NCBI RefSeq assembly: GCF_900163695.1
Contig: NZ_FUIC01000035.1
Span: 1-64,000 of the forward strand
Direction: 5' to 3'
Origin: Gulosibacter sp. 10
GTDB taxonomy: Bacteria > Actinomycetota > Actinomycetes > Actinomycetales > Microbacteriaceae
Length of the DNA: 64,000 nucleotides
Below the pieces are notes generated by a model. It did no database searches. It worked only from the letters and a program-made list of their open reading frames with translations, and had not been told where the DNA came from. Both the position numbers and the translations under genes were made by a program. The first letter of the stretch is position 1. Every line of letters starts with the position of its first letter. Of the stretch, positions 17,205 to 25,018 are shown in pieces.

Positions 17205-18125
17205 ATGAAGAAGAAGTCCCTATTCGCCATCGGCGCCGCTGCCACGCTGCTCGTGCTCTCCGGCTGCTCCGGCAACGGCTCCTCCTCCGTCGAGATCGCC
17301 GAGGACTGCGTTCCCATCGTCGAGGGCGTCTCCACGGTCAGCGAAGGCGAGCTGACCGCCGCCATCGCAGAATACCCGCCGTACGTCTCCCTCGCAGGCG
17401 GCGAGCTGCAGGGCGTCGATGGAGAGCTGATCAAGCGCATCTCGCAGGAGCTGTGCCTCCAGCCGAATGCGAACACCCAGACCACCACGGCCATCTACGA
17501 ATCCGTGAAGAACGGCACCGTCGACCTCACCTCGGGCAACCACTACCTGAATGAGGAGCGCCAACGCGTCTACGAAGTCAGCGATCCCGTCTATTACGAC
17601 CAGATGGTCGTCGTGAGCGAGGACGGCCTCAGCAGCATCGAGGAGCTCGAGGGACTTACGGTGGGCACCACGCAAGGCTATCTGTGGGTGGGAGACTTCC
17701 AGAACGCGCTCGGCACGAACAACGTGCAGCTCTACGGGTCGGAGGACGCGACCTACCAGGACGTACGCAACGGTCGCATCGAAGCCGGCATCTTCACGCA
17801 CGGCGCCGCGCAGCAGCTGCTCGAATCGAACAACGATACGACGCTGAAGATCGAGCCGTTCGAGCCGACCGAACTGGTCGAGGCATCGGTCGATAATCCG
17901 ACTTCCGTCGTCCTCATCACCAAGGGCAATACCGAACTGCTCGAAGCGGTGAACGCCGTGCTCGCAGAGATGCGGGCGGACGGATCGCTCGCACAGGCGC
18001 TCGAAGACAACGGCTTCGACCCCGCCGCCGCGGACATCGAAGTCGACGACGCTGGCTCCGCCCCGGATGAGAACGGTTCGGAGCCGGAAGAGACCGCCGC
18101 AGAGGAAACCGACGACGAACAGTAG
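17205..18125 (+). CDS. Amino-acid ABC transporter substrate-binding lipoprotein with acidic tail
   Basis: This 306-aa binding protein has a basic start (MKKKS), a hydrophobic core and the lipobox LSGC with Cys at about residue 20. The mature part is a family-3 solute-binding fold (YPPYVSLAGGELQGVDGELI, then SGNHYLNEERQRVYEVSDPVYYDQMVV, and GLTVGTTQGYLWVGD). The last 30 or so residues are a Glu/Asp-rich, probably disordered tail (EEPEETAAEETDDEQ-like). That tail is unusual for the family. The start at 17205 has AAAGGAAA about 5 nt upstream. It ends the importer operon, and a hairpin follows. Confidence 0.9.
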   Translation: MKKKSLFAIGAAATLLVLSGCSGNGSSSVEIAEDCVPIVEGVSTVSEGELTAAIAEYPPYVSLAGGELQGVDGELIKRISQELCLQPNANTQTTTAIYESVKNGTVDLTSGNHYLNEERQRVYEVSDPVYYDQMVVVSEDGLSSIEELEGLTVGTTQGYLWVGDFQNALGTNNVQLYGSEDATYQDVRNGRIEAGIFTHGAAQQLLESNNDTTLKIEPFEPTELVEASVDNPTSVVLITKGNTELLEAVNAVLAEMRADGSLAQALEDNGFDPAAADIEVDDAGSAPDENGSEPEETAAEETDDEQ

Positions 18126-18143
18126 CCATTCTTCGACGAATTC

Positions 18144-18180
18144 GGAGGTCTCGTCATCGTAAGCCGGTGGCGAGACCTCC
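18144..18180 (+). terminator. Hairpin after the amino-acid ABC operon
   Basis: GGAGGTCTCG (18144-18153) and CGAGACCTCC (18171-18180) pair perfectly over a 17-nt loop. No clear T-tract follows (TATTCGCC). It may reduce rather than stop read-through into the Ldh_2 gene. Confidence 0.5.
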
Positions 18181-18225
18181 TATTCGCCGGGGTCCGCCCA
18201 CTCGCGAACAGTATTGAAAGGTCTC

Positions 18226-19200
18226 ATGAGCACCATCCCCATTCACCAACTGCACGAAGCCTGTCGGCGTGCGCTCCTCGCGCTCGACGTCGACGAACGC
18301 TCGGCAAGCGCGCTCGCGCATGCGACCGTCGAAGCCGAACGAGTCGGAAATTCCGCTGTCGGCCTGGCTCATCTCTTCGATTACCTGGACGGGTTCCGCA
18401 CCGGACGGATCGACCGACGGCCTCGAGTGGTCGTCGAGTCTCCCGCGCCGACGATGATCACTGCCGATGCCGGCGGCGGAATCGCGCAATACGCATTCGG
18501 TCGAGCCCTCCCGGATCTCCTTCACCGGACTCGCGAATACGGGATGGCCGCCCTTTGGATCCGGAACTCCTTCACCGTCGGCGAACTCGGCTACTACCCG
18601 AGAACGCTCGCTAACGAAGGCCTGATCGCGGTCGCCATGGCGAACAGTCCCGCGCTCATGTCCATCGGCGGTTCCTCGAGTCGGATCCTGGGCACCAACC
18701 CGATCGCGTACGGCTACCCGCAGCCGGGGAGACTGCCGCTCGTGATCGATCAGGCGTCTTCGGCGACAGCATTCGTCAATATCCGAAAGGCCGCAGAGCG
18801 GCAGGAGAGCATTCCCCGCGGCTGGGCCCTCGACCACGACGGCCGGCCCACCGAAGATGCAGCAGCTGCGGTCGACGGGGCGCTTCTCCCCTTCGGCAGT
18901 CACCGAGGCGGGAATATCGCCCTGCTCATCGAACTCCTCGCGACGCTGGCCGGCGGCTCGTTCTCGATCGGTGCCCCACCCTTCGATTCCGGTTCGGAGG
19001 GGCCCGGTATCGGCGCCTTCCTGCTCGCCCTCGACCCGACCCGCCTCGGTTCCGGGGATCGAGCCCAACGCTGGCTCCAGCGCATCACCGCCGAGCACGG
19101 GGTGCGGCTCCCGGCGCTCGAGCTCGAGACGCTCCCCGACCAGGTCGATGTCGACGACGAACTCGTCGATCGGCTCAACCGCTATGCCAACCCCGATTAG
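18226..19200 (+). CDS. Ldh_2-family oxidoreductase, probable delta-1-pyrroline-2-carboxylate reductase
   Basis: This 324-aa protein belongs to the malate/L-lactate dehydrogenase (YlbC/DpkA) family of NAD(P)H imine and 2-oxoacid reductases. Family blocks are the early DYLDGFRTGRI, the central GLIAVAMANSPALMSIGGSSSRILGTNPIAYGYP and the SHRGGNIALLIELLATLAGG region. It is divergent: the usual DSHG and N-H-F-G stretches read GNSAVG and NSFTVG, so two commonly conserved His positions are absent. It sits 36 nt before a proline-racemase-superfamily gene, a pairing known from hydroxyproline catabolism in which the dehydratase product delta-1-pyrroline-2-carboxylate is reduced to L-proline. The function is inferred from context. 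Confidence 0.72.
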   Translation: MSTIPIHQLHEACRRALLALDVDERSASALAHATVEAERVGNSAVGLAHLFDYLDGFRTGRIDRRPRVVVESPAPTMITADAGGGIAQYAFGRALPDLLHRTREYGMAALWIRNSFTVGELGYYPRTLANEGLIAVAMANSPALMSIGGSSSRILGTNPIAYGYPQPGRLPLVIDQASSATAFVNIRKAAERQESIPRGWALDHDGRPTEDAAAAVDGALLPFGSHRGGNIALLIELLATLAGGSFSIGAPPFDSGSEGPGIGAFLLALDPTRLGSGDRAQRWLQRITAEHGVRLPALELETLPDQVDVDDELVDRLNRYANPD

Positions 19201-19236
19201 CTTCATCTCCATTCTTCAGCTCTGAAAGGACCCCCG

Positions 19237-20346
19237 ATGTCGTTCAAACGGATGATTCACGCCGTCGACACCCACTCCGGCGAACCCATGCGAGTCATCA
19301 CCGGCGGTGTGCCCCACATACCGGGCGATAGCGTGTACGAGCAGATGCGCTGGCTCGAGCAGCACGACGATGGGCTCCGGAAGCTCATGCTTCGCGAACC
19401 GCGCGGCTTCCCGCCGCTGTGCTGCAACCTCGTGGTCCCTCCGAAACATCCCGATGCAGACGCCGGGTTCATCATCATGGAACAGGTCGAGTACCCGGTC
19501 ATGAGCGGGGGGAACACCATCTCGGTGGCGACGGTCCTGCTGGAGACCGGCATGCTCCCCATGCAGGAGCCGGTGACCGAGATCACGCTGGAGTCGCCCG
19601 CCGGCCTCATAGGGGTCAGAGCGCGCTGCGAGAACGGCCGTGTCACCGCCGCTACCTTCACGAACGTGCCGGCTTTCGCCGCCTACCTCGATGCCGTCAT
19701 CGAAGTACCCGAGCTCGGCAAGGTCACGGTCGATGTCGCCTGGGGCGGCATGTTCTACGTGATCGCGGATCTCGAGCAGTTCCCGGGTCTCGAACTCGTT
19801 CCCGACCGCGGCAAGGAGATCACCCGTCTTTCGACCATGATCCTGGGCGCGGCGCAGCAGCAGCTGCCGGTGTCCCATCCCGACTACCCGGGGATCGGGA
19901 TCACCATCGCGCAACTCTCGGGGCCTTCGACGACTGAAGGAGTCCATCGGCGCAACGCTGTCACGCTCGCAAGCGCGCCGATCGATCTCGAAGACCCGTC
20001 GACCTGGGTGGGCGGCCTCGACCGTTGCGCCTGCGGCACCGGTACGAGTGCCAAGATGGCGGTGCTGCACGCCAAGGGACTGCTGCCCCTGCATCAGCCC
20101 TACCATCACGAAGGCATCACGGGCGTGGTCTACACCGGGGAGCTCGTCGGAGAGACGAAGATCGGCGACTTCCCCGCCGTGGTGCCCGAGGTGACCGGTA
20201 CGTCGTGGATCACCGCGTACAGCCAGTACGTGCTCCAGCACGACGATCCATTCCCCGAAGGGTTCACGCTGGGAGACATCTGGGCGCCGCAGGGCGAATC
20301 CGATCTCGGCTTGGACGTCGACCTGGCCGATATCAAGCCGGTCTGA
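19237..20346 (+). CDS. Proline racemase superfamily enzyme (hydroxyproline dehydratase or epimerase)
   Basis: This 369-aa enzyme has the two-lobed racemase fold. The first catalytic position is Ser90 (VMSGGNT, where proline racemase has Cys in MCGH) and the second is Cys266 (DRCACGTGT). This Ser/Cys pair makes simple proline racemase unlikely. Ser/Cys members are linked to hydroxyproline epimerisation or dehydration. With an imine reductase before it and proline and P5C dehydrogenases nearby, trans-3-hydroxy-L-proline dehydratase is the best inference. The 4-hydroxyproline epimerase route would need a deaminase and a ketoglutarate-semialdehyde dehydrogenase, and neither is in the window. GAAAGGA lies 6 nt before the start. 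A hairpin follows the gene. Confidence 0.82.
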   Translation: MSFKRMIHAVDTHSGEPMRVITGGVPHIPGDSVYEQMRWLEQHDDGLRKLMLREPRGFPPLCCNLVVPPKHPDADAGFIIMEQVEYPVMSGGNTISVATVLLETGMLPMQEPVTEITLESPAGLIGVRARCENGRVTAATFTNVPAFAAYLDAVIEVPELGKVTVDVAWGGMFYVIADLEQFPGLELVPDRGKEITRLSTMILGAAQQQLPVSHPDYPGIGITIAQLSGPSTTEGVHRRNAVTLASAPIDLEDPSTWVGGLDRCACGTGTSAKMAVLHAKGLLPLHQPYHHEGITGVVYTGELVGETKIGDFPAVVPEVTGTSWITAYSQYVLQHDDPFPEGFTLGDIWAPQGESDLGLDVDLADIKPV

Positions 20347-20366
20347 TCGGGACTCGGCGAAGAAAA

Positions 20367-20397
20367 GGGCCGGAACGCAGATCCTGCGTTCCGGCCC
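20367..20397. terminator. Bidirectional terminator between racemase-like gene and MFS
   Basis: GGGCCGGAACGCAG (20367-20380) and its exact complement (20384-20397) flank a 3-nt loop. On the minus strand the stem is followed by TTTTC, a proper intrinsic terminator for the MFS gene. It also serves the convergent plus-strand gene. Confidence 0.85.
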
Positions 20398-20413
20398 ACC
20401 TTCGTGGAGCACT

Positions 20414-21754
20414 TCAGTGGGTGAGGATCGCCCCGGTGTCCGTGAGATTCATACCCTTGGTCTCAGGAGCGAGCCACTGCGAGACGAGCGCACCGACGAA
20501 GGTCAGGGCCGCCGCGAACAGGATGGTGACGTTCGGGCCGAATGCCTCGATTGACACCGGCATCAGAAAGGTGCCCGCCGCCGCACCGAATCGGCTGACC
20601 ATGGTCGCAAAGCCGGTTCCGAGGCCGCGGATCTCCGTGGGGAAGAGTTCGCCGGGGTACACCCCGGTCAACGTGTTGTAGCCCGCGTTGAAGAACATAT
20701 ACGCCAGGAAGCAGGTCAGCACGACCCACGAGGGCGCACCCGACCACACGCCGAGCACGAGGAGCAGCACGAGGCAGAGCCACTGCGGCGGTACCGTGAG
20801 CATGCGACGGCCGAGCTTGTCGATCAGCAGGACGGTGGCGATGACTCCTGCCGTCGCAAGGGCGTTGAGCAGCACCCCGCTCGCCAGACCATCGCTCAGG
20901 CCGTAGCCCTCGAGCACCGTGGCCGCAAAGGTCGCCAGCGCGAAGTACGGGGTCACGGCGCAGAGCCAGAACACCGATGTGAAGACCGTGGCGCGCCAGT
21001 TCTGCCGAGAGAAGAGCATACCGAAATTGCCCTGTTTCTCCGGGGCATCGCTGCGCTGCATATCGTGGACGCCCTCATCATCGAGATATTTGTTCGCGAC
21101 ACGTATCGCTTCTTCCCGGCGCCCCTTGCTCCAAAGCCATCGAGGCGACTCGGGAAGGCCGAGACGGGCGATGAACAGGATTACCGCGAGGACGGTGCTC
21201 GACCCGAGGATCACCTGCCAGCTCAACCCCGTGTAGGTGACGAGGAGGTAGCCGACGAGAAAGGCGACCATGAATCCGGTGTAGAACGCCACCAGGCCGA
21301 GGCCCATCAAGCGGCCGCGCAGCTTCGCCGGCGAGAACTCCGACATCAGGGGCCATCCGACGGAGTACTCGACGCCGATCGCGATGCCCATGATGAATCG
21401 GATGATGACGAGGAAGGCGAAGTCGTGCACGAAGAACTGCAGCACCGATGCTCCGACGAACAGCCCCATGTCGATCATGAAGAGCGGTTTGCGACCGAAC
21501 CTGTCCCCGAGCCAACCTCCTATCGGAGACCCGACAAGGATGCCGACGAGTGAAGCCGCACCGATGAGTCCGTATTCGGCGGCGCCCAGGTCGAGGACCT
21601 CGCTGATGCGAGGACCTGCAGCGCCGATGATGCCCATGATGTATCCGTCGAGGAGCATCCCCCCGATCATGACTGCAGTCAGTCGAATGAGAAAGCGGCG
21701 CTTGAACGACGATATCGGCGTCTTGCTTCCCGAAGTTCTTGAGTTGAGGGTCAT
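20414..21754 (-). CDS. MFS transporter (metabolite:H+ symporter / sugar-transporter-like)
   Basis: This 446-aa carrier has about 12 transmembrane segments and the hallmark GGWLGDRFGRKPLF in loop 2-3. I start at 21754 (MTLNSRTS...). The frame stays open to 21970 but has no better start, and the extra part covers the upstream regulatory zone. It is divergent from the GntR gene and lies next to the racemase-like gene, so it probably carries proline, a hydroxyproline isomer or a betaine as an alternative to the ABC importer. The substrate cannot be read from sequence. Confidence 0.88.
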   Translation of the reverse strand: MTLNSRTSGSKTPISSFKRRFLIRLTAVMIGGMLLDGYIMGIIGAAGPRISEVLDLGAAEYGLIGAASLVGILVGSPIGGWLGDRFGRKPLFMIDMGLFVGASVLQFFVHDFAFLVIIRFIMGIAIGVEYSVGWPLMSEFSPAKLRGRLMGLGLVAFYTGFMVAFLVGYLLVTYTGLSWQVILGSSTVLAVILFIARLGLPESPRWLWSKGRREEAIRVANKYLDDEGVHDMQRSDAPEKQGNFGMLFSRQNWRATVFTSVFWLCAVTPYFALATFAATVLEGYGLSDGLASGVLLNALATAGVIATVLLIDKLGRRMLTVPPQWLCLVLLLVLGVWSGAPSWVVLTCFLAYMFFNAGYNTLTGVYPGELFPTEIRGLGTGFATMVSRFGAAAGTFLMPVSIEAFGPNVTILFAAALTFVGALVSQWLAPETKGMNLTDTGAILTH

Positions 21755-21923
21755 GAATGATCCGTTCAATCGGGAGCACGAGTGAACGAATGAAATGAAC
21801 CGAGCATGCCTCCCCTGCTCGCCACAATGCCAGCAGAGTTCCAGTAAGGCACTTGGGAGACTATCGCAGCCGCGACATGCCTGCAAGCAATCCCATCGGC
21901 GGCTCCGTCGATGGTTCGATAGT

Positions 21924-21952
21924 TTGCGCAATCTGTGATCACATATTACAGT
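21924..21952 (+). promoter_or_regulatory. GntR gene promoter with TGTGATCACA operator in the spacer
   Basis: -35 TTGCGC (21924-21929), 17-nt spacer, -10 TACAGT (21947-21952), with TGTGATCACA at 21934-21943 in the same 4/3-nt register as the other three sites. It implies negative autoregulation of the GntR gene. The leader to ATG 22234 would be about 275 nt. The site could also influence the divergent MFS gene. Confidence 0.8.
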
Positions 21953-22061
21953 TATGGCGCCAGTAGTCATGGAGTCACGACGCTCGATCGATTGACTGGA
22001 CCGAGTAATCGTGGGCGAACGCTTCCAGTCGCGAGCCCGCGCAGGATTTAACGATCCATCC

Positions 22062-22092
22062 GGCGGGGAGGTACAGCATGCACCTCCCCGCC
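22062..22092 (+). terminator. Hairpin inside the GntR leader
   Basis: GGCGGGGAGGT (22062-22072) and its exact complement (22082-22092) flank a 9-nt loop and are followed by TTCTTCG. It resembles a weak intrinsic terminator placed in the predicted 5' leader, so it may attenuate the regulator gene. Alternatively the regulator has a second promoter downstream of it. Confidence 0.5.
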
Positions 22093-22233
22093 TTCTTCGT
22101 CCGCAAGACGGGAACGACGCGGCACCGAACTCGATGCATCGCGCGAGCGGCCCTCCCCTTCCGCACAGGCACTAAGATGAATCAGCCGCAGGACGCGAGC
22201 GACCAGAGTGCGTCCTGCAGAGGGGGAACGTCT

Positions 22234-22914
22234 ATGGAGCCGGCCGAGAACGCCGTCATCGTCCCGCAACTACTCGCGGACCAGGTGTACCAGTACGTCG
22301 AGCGACGGATCCTGGACGGCTCGCTGCCCGCCGGCACCCCGCTGCGCGTGCGCGATGTCGCGAAGATGGTCGGCACGAGCGTCATGCCCGTGCGCGAGGC
22401 CATCCGCCGGCTCGAGGAGAACGGGCTGGCCGAGCGCACGCCGCACAAGGGCGCCACGGTCAAGACGTTCACGGGCCACGAGCTCATCGACATCTACGAC
22501 GTCCGCACCGTGCTCGAGGTCGAGGCGACCCGGCGCGGCGCGCCGCAGGTCGACGCGGCCGGGATCGCCCGGGCCGAGGCGGCGCTCGACCGGATGCAGC
22601 GCGCCGTGGCCGAGGGCGACGTCAACGCCGCGCTGGACGAGGACGAGATCGTGCTGCGCACCGTCTACGGCGCCGCCGGGAACGCCGTGCTGCTCGACAC
22701 CATCGAGTCGCTGTGGCTCCGCTGCCGCCCCTACAAGGTCATCGGTGCGAGCGAGGCGATCTCGCAGCACGACAACTCCCTCTGGGAGCCCCAGCCGCTC
22801 CTCGTCGAGGCGGTCCGACGACACGATTTCGACGAGGCGATCACGATCACGGAGAACTCCCTCGCCGCGGCCCGGAGACGGCTCGAGACGAAGCTCGAGA
22901 CCACCGAGGAGTAG
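22234..22914 (+). CDS. GntR-family (FCD) regulator, candidate repressor of the proline/hydroxyproline regulon
   Basis: This 226-aa regulator has a winged helix (about residues 10-75: LRVRDVAKMVGTSVMPVREAIRRLEENGL) and an FCD effector domain. ATG 22234 is preferred because AGGGGGAA lies about 6 nt upstream. Upstream in-frame ATGs at 22177 and 22078 lack such a site. Its own promoter and those of proline dehydrogenase, the ABC importer and P5C dehydrogenase carry TGTGATYACA in the -35/-10 spacer. Several FCD-GntR proteins bind short perfect palindromes of this kind, so it is the natural candidate. The inducer is probably a pathway amino acid or imine. A T-tailed terminator follows. Confidence 0.9.
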   Translation: MEPAENAVIVPQLLADQVYQYVERRILDGSLPAGTPLRVRDVAKMVGTSVMPVREAIRRLEENGLAERTPHKGATVKTFTGHELIDIYDVRTVLEVEATRRGAPQVDAAGIARAEAALDRMQRAVAEGDVNAALDEDEIVLRTVYGAAGNAVLLDTIESLWLRCRPYKVIGASEAISQHDNSLWEPQPLLVEAVRRHDFDEAITITENSLAAARRRLETKLETTEE

Positions 22915-22926
22915 TCGCCCTCCCCA

Positions 22927-22969
22927 AGCCGTCGCCTGCGTGCCGATCGCGCGCAGGCGGCGGCTTTTT
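22927..22969 (+). terminator. Intrinsic terminator after GntR
   Basis: A 14-bp stem with one G-T pair (22927-22940 with 22952-22965) over an 11-nt loop is followed by TTTTT. It is a classic rho-independent terminator and separates the regulator from the P5C dehydrogenase. Confidence 0.9.
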
Positions 22970-23013
22970 CGCGCCCGGATGCGCCCGGATGACGGACGAC
23001 TTCGTCGCACGCA

Positions 23014-23042
23014 TTGTGTGATTTGTGATTACATCCTAGGGT
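23014..23042 (+). promoter_or_regulatory. P5C dehydrogenase promoter with TGTGATTACA operator in the spacer
   Basis: -35 TTGTGT (23014-23019), 17-nt spacer, -10 TAGGGT (23037-23042), operator TGTGATTACA at 23024-23033 with one change from the perfect palindrome. The 4/3-nt register matches the other three promoters, so this gene belongs to the same regulon. Confidence 0.78.
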
Positions 23043-23165
23043 GGAGGCGTCGGCGCGAATCCCGACCGCGGTCCCGGGCACATCGAGGTGCGAACCACCA
23101 CGAGATCCCCCGTCCGGCACCGCCGACCACGACGACATCAGCCCGGCACATCGAAGGAGATGGAA

Positions 23166-24818
23166 TTGACTACTCAACGCACAAGCGTGGCCGCCAACCC
23201 GCGCATCCCCGCCCCGAAGAACGAGCCCGCGCGGGAGTTCCGCCCCGGGTCTCCCGAGGCGGAGTCGGTGCTGCGGGAGATCGACCGCCTGAACAACGAG
23301 GTGCGCGAGATCACGCACGTCATCGGTGGCGAGCGCATCGGCGGCGACGACACGAAGAACATCGTCGCGCCCCACGACCACCAGCACGTCTACGCGACCA
23401 TCCCGAACGTCACCGACGAGATCATCGACAAGGCGATCCAGGCGGCGCTGGATGCACAGTACGACTGGAGCCGGACCCCGTGGTGGGAGCGCGCCGCGAT
23501 CTTCCAGCGGGTGGGGGAGCTGGCGGCGGGCAAGTACCGCGACGAGCTCGTGGCGACCACGATGATCGGCCAGTCGAAGACCTTCCACCAGGCCGAGATC
23601 GACGCGGCCTGCGAGGTCACCGACTTCATGCGCTACAACACCTACCTGGCCTCGCAGATCTACGCCGATCAGCCGCCCTCGCTCACCGGCGACATCAACA
23701 CGATCGACCAGCGGCCGCTCGAGGGCTTCGTCCTGGCGCTCACGCCCTTCAACTTCACCGCCATCACCGCGAACCTCCCCTCGACCCCCGCGCTCATGGG
23801 CAACACCGTCGTGTGGAAGACCTCCGAGAAGGCCGCCCTCGCCAGCGAGGTGCTCTACCGGCTGTTCGAAGAGGCCGGCGTCCCCCCGGGCGTCATCAAC
23901 CTGGTCCACGGATCCGGACGGCACATCTCCGAGCGCGCCCTCGCGCATCCCGACTTCGCGGGCTTCACGTTCACCGGCTCCACCGAGGTGTTCCGCGGAC
24001 TGTGGAAGCAGGCCGCGCAGAACATCGACGCGTACAAGTCGTTCCCCCGCATCGTCGGCGAGACCGGCGGCAAGAACGCCGTCGTCGCGCACCCCACCGC
24101 CGACCCGGATGCCGTCCGTGTAGCGCTCATCCGCGCCGGCTTCGAGTACCAGGGGCAGAAGTGCTCGGCCGCGTCGCGCGCCTACATCGCGCGCTCGGTC
24201 TGGGATGCGATCAAGGACGAGCTCGTCGAAACCGTGCGCGGCCTCCCCGTCGGCGACCCGACCAAGCACGAGACCTACGTGAGCGCCGTCATCGACGAGG
24301 CCTCGCTGCGCAAGCTCGAGAACGCGTTCGAGCGCGCCGCCGAGCTCGACAGCCACACGCTCCTGGCCGGCGGCAAGGTGCACGACGAGACGGGCTGGTT
24401 CGTGGAGCCGACCATCTACGAATCCACCGACCCGACCGCGTTCACCTTCAAGGAGGAGTTCTTCGGTCCGCTGCTCGCGGTCTACGTGTACGAGGACGAC
24501 GAATTCGAGGACGTGCTGCCGCTGGTCGACTCCACGAGCGAATACGCGCTCACCCTGTCGATCTTCGGCTCCGACCGGGCCGCGATCTCGCACGCCCTCG
24601 ACGTCCTCCGCAACACCGCCGGCATGACGTACATCAACGACAAGCCCAGCGGCGCGCTCATGGGCCAGGTCTCGTTCGGCGGCGGACGCGCATCCGGCAC
24701 CAACGACAAGACCGGCTCGCGGCTCGCGCTGCAGCGCTGGGTCAACGGCCGGTTCATCAAGGAGTCCCTCGATCCCGCGACGGATTGGACCTACCCCTAC
24801 CTGAACCTGGACGCCTGA
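23166..24818 (+). CDS. pruA: Delta-1-pyrroline-5-carboxylate dehydrogenase
   Basis: This 550-aa aldehyde dehydrogenase oxidises glutamate semialdehyde (from P5C) to glutamate with NAD+. Family blocks are visible: LTPFNFTAITANLPSTPALMGN, FTGSTEVF, catalytic Glu299 in GETGGKN, catalytic Cys333 in GQKCSAASR, and the C-terminal SGALMGQVSFGGGRASGTND that is special to P5C dehydrogenases. TTG 23166 is the likely start: AAGGAG ends 6 nt before it, whereas the nearby ATG at 23160 abuts that site with no spacer. It completes the proline-to-glutamate route with the dehydrogenase at 13751 and is under the shared operator. Confidence 0.93.
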   Translation: MTTQRTSVAANPRIPAPKNEPAREFRPGSPEAESVLREIDRLNNEVREITHVIGGERIGGDDTKNIVAPHDHQHVYATIPNVTDEIIDKAIQAALDAQYDWSRTPWWERAAIFQRVGELAAGKYRDELVATTMIGQSKTFHQAEIDAACEVTDFMRYNTYLASQIYADQPPSLTGDINTIDQRPLEGFVLALTPFNFTAITANLPSTPALMGNTVVWKTSEKAALASEVLYRLFEEAGVPPGVINLVHGSGRHISERALAHPDFAGFTFTGSTEVFRGLWKQAAQNIDAYKSFPRIVGETGGKNAVVAHPTADPDAVRVALIRAGFEYQGQKCSAASRAYIARSVWDAIKDELVETVRGLPVGDPTKHETYVSAVIDEASLRKLENAFERAAELDSHTLLAGGKVHDETGWFVEPTIYESTDPTAFTFKEEFFGPLLAVYVYEDDEFEDVLPLVDSTSEYALTLSIFGSDRAAISHALDVLRNTAGMTYINDKPSGALMGQVSFGGGRASGTNDKTGSRLALQRWVNGRFIKESLDPATDWTYPYLNLDA

Positions 24819-24827
24819 CACCCGACC

Positions 24828-24863
24828 GGGAGCGGCGACGGCACCTCAACCGTCGCCGCTCCC
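24828..24863 (+). terminator. Hairpin after P5C dehydrogenase
   Basis: GGGAGCGGCGACGG (24828-24841) pairs exactly with 24850-24863 over an 8-nt loop. No strong T-run follows. Confidence 0.7.
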
Positions 24864-24897
24864 CATCCCGCCTCGACACTCCCGATTGAAGACGACG

Positions 24898-24996
24898 ATG
24901 TTTTCCCGACGACCCGGCACCGGCCCATCCGCCGCTGCCGCCCCTCACGAATGCGACTCGCGCTGCCCGTACTGCAACGGGCCCGAGACCGACTGA
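24898..24996 (+). CDS. Possible 32-aa small protein with C-x3-C-x2-C motif
   Basis: ATG 24898 to TGA 24994-24996 encodes 32 residues: a basic/proline/alanine-rich first half, then HECDSRCPYCNGPETD with Cys19, Cys23 and Cys26. Three Cys in 8 residues within so short an ORF are unlikely to be an accident of GC bias, but the start has only a weak GAAGACGA upstream. It follows the terminator of P5C dehydrogenase and ends 22 nt before the flavin amine oxidase gene, so co-transcription with that gene is likely. The Cys spacing could bind zinc or an Fe-S cluster. I do not recognise a family. Confidence 0.4.
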   Translation: MFSRRPGTGPSAAAAPHECDSRCPYCNGPETD

Positions 24997-25018
24997 GCCG
25001 ACACGAAGAAGTGACCCC

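Noticed and set aside
14891-23033. TGTGATCACA read as a CRP/FNR site
   Set aside because: CRP sites are TGTGA-N6-TCACA. Here the two halves abut without a spacer, and a GntR gene lies in the cluster.
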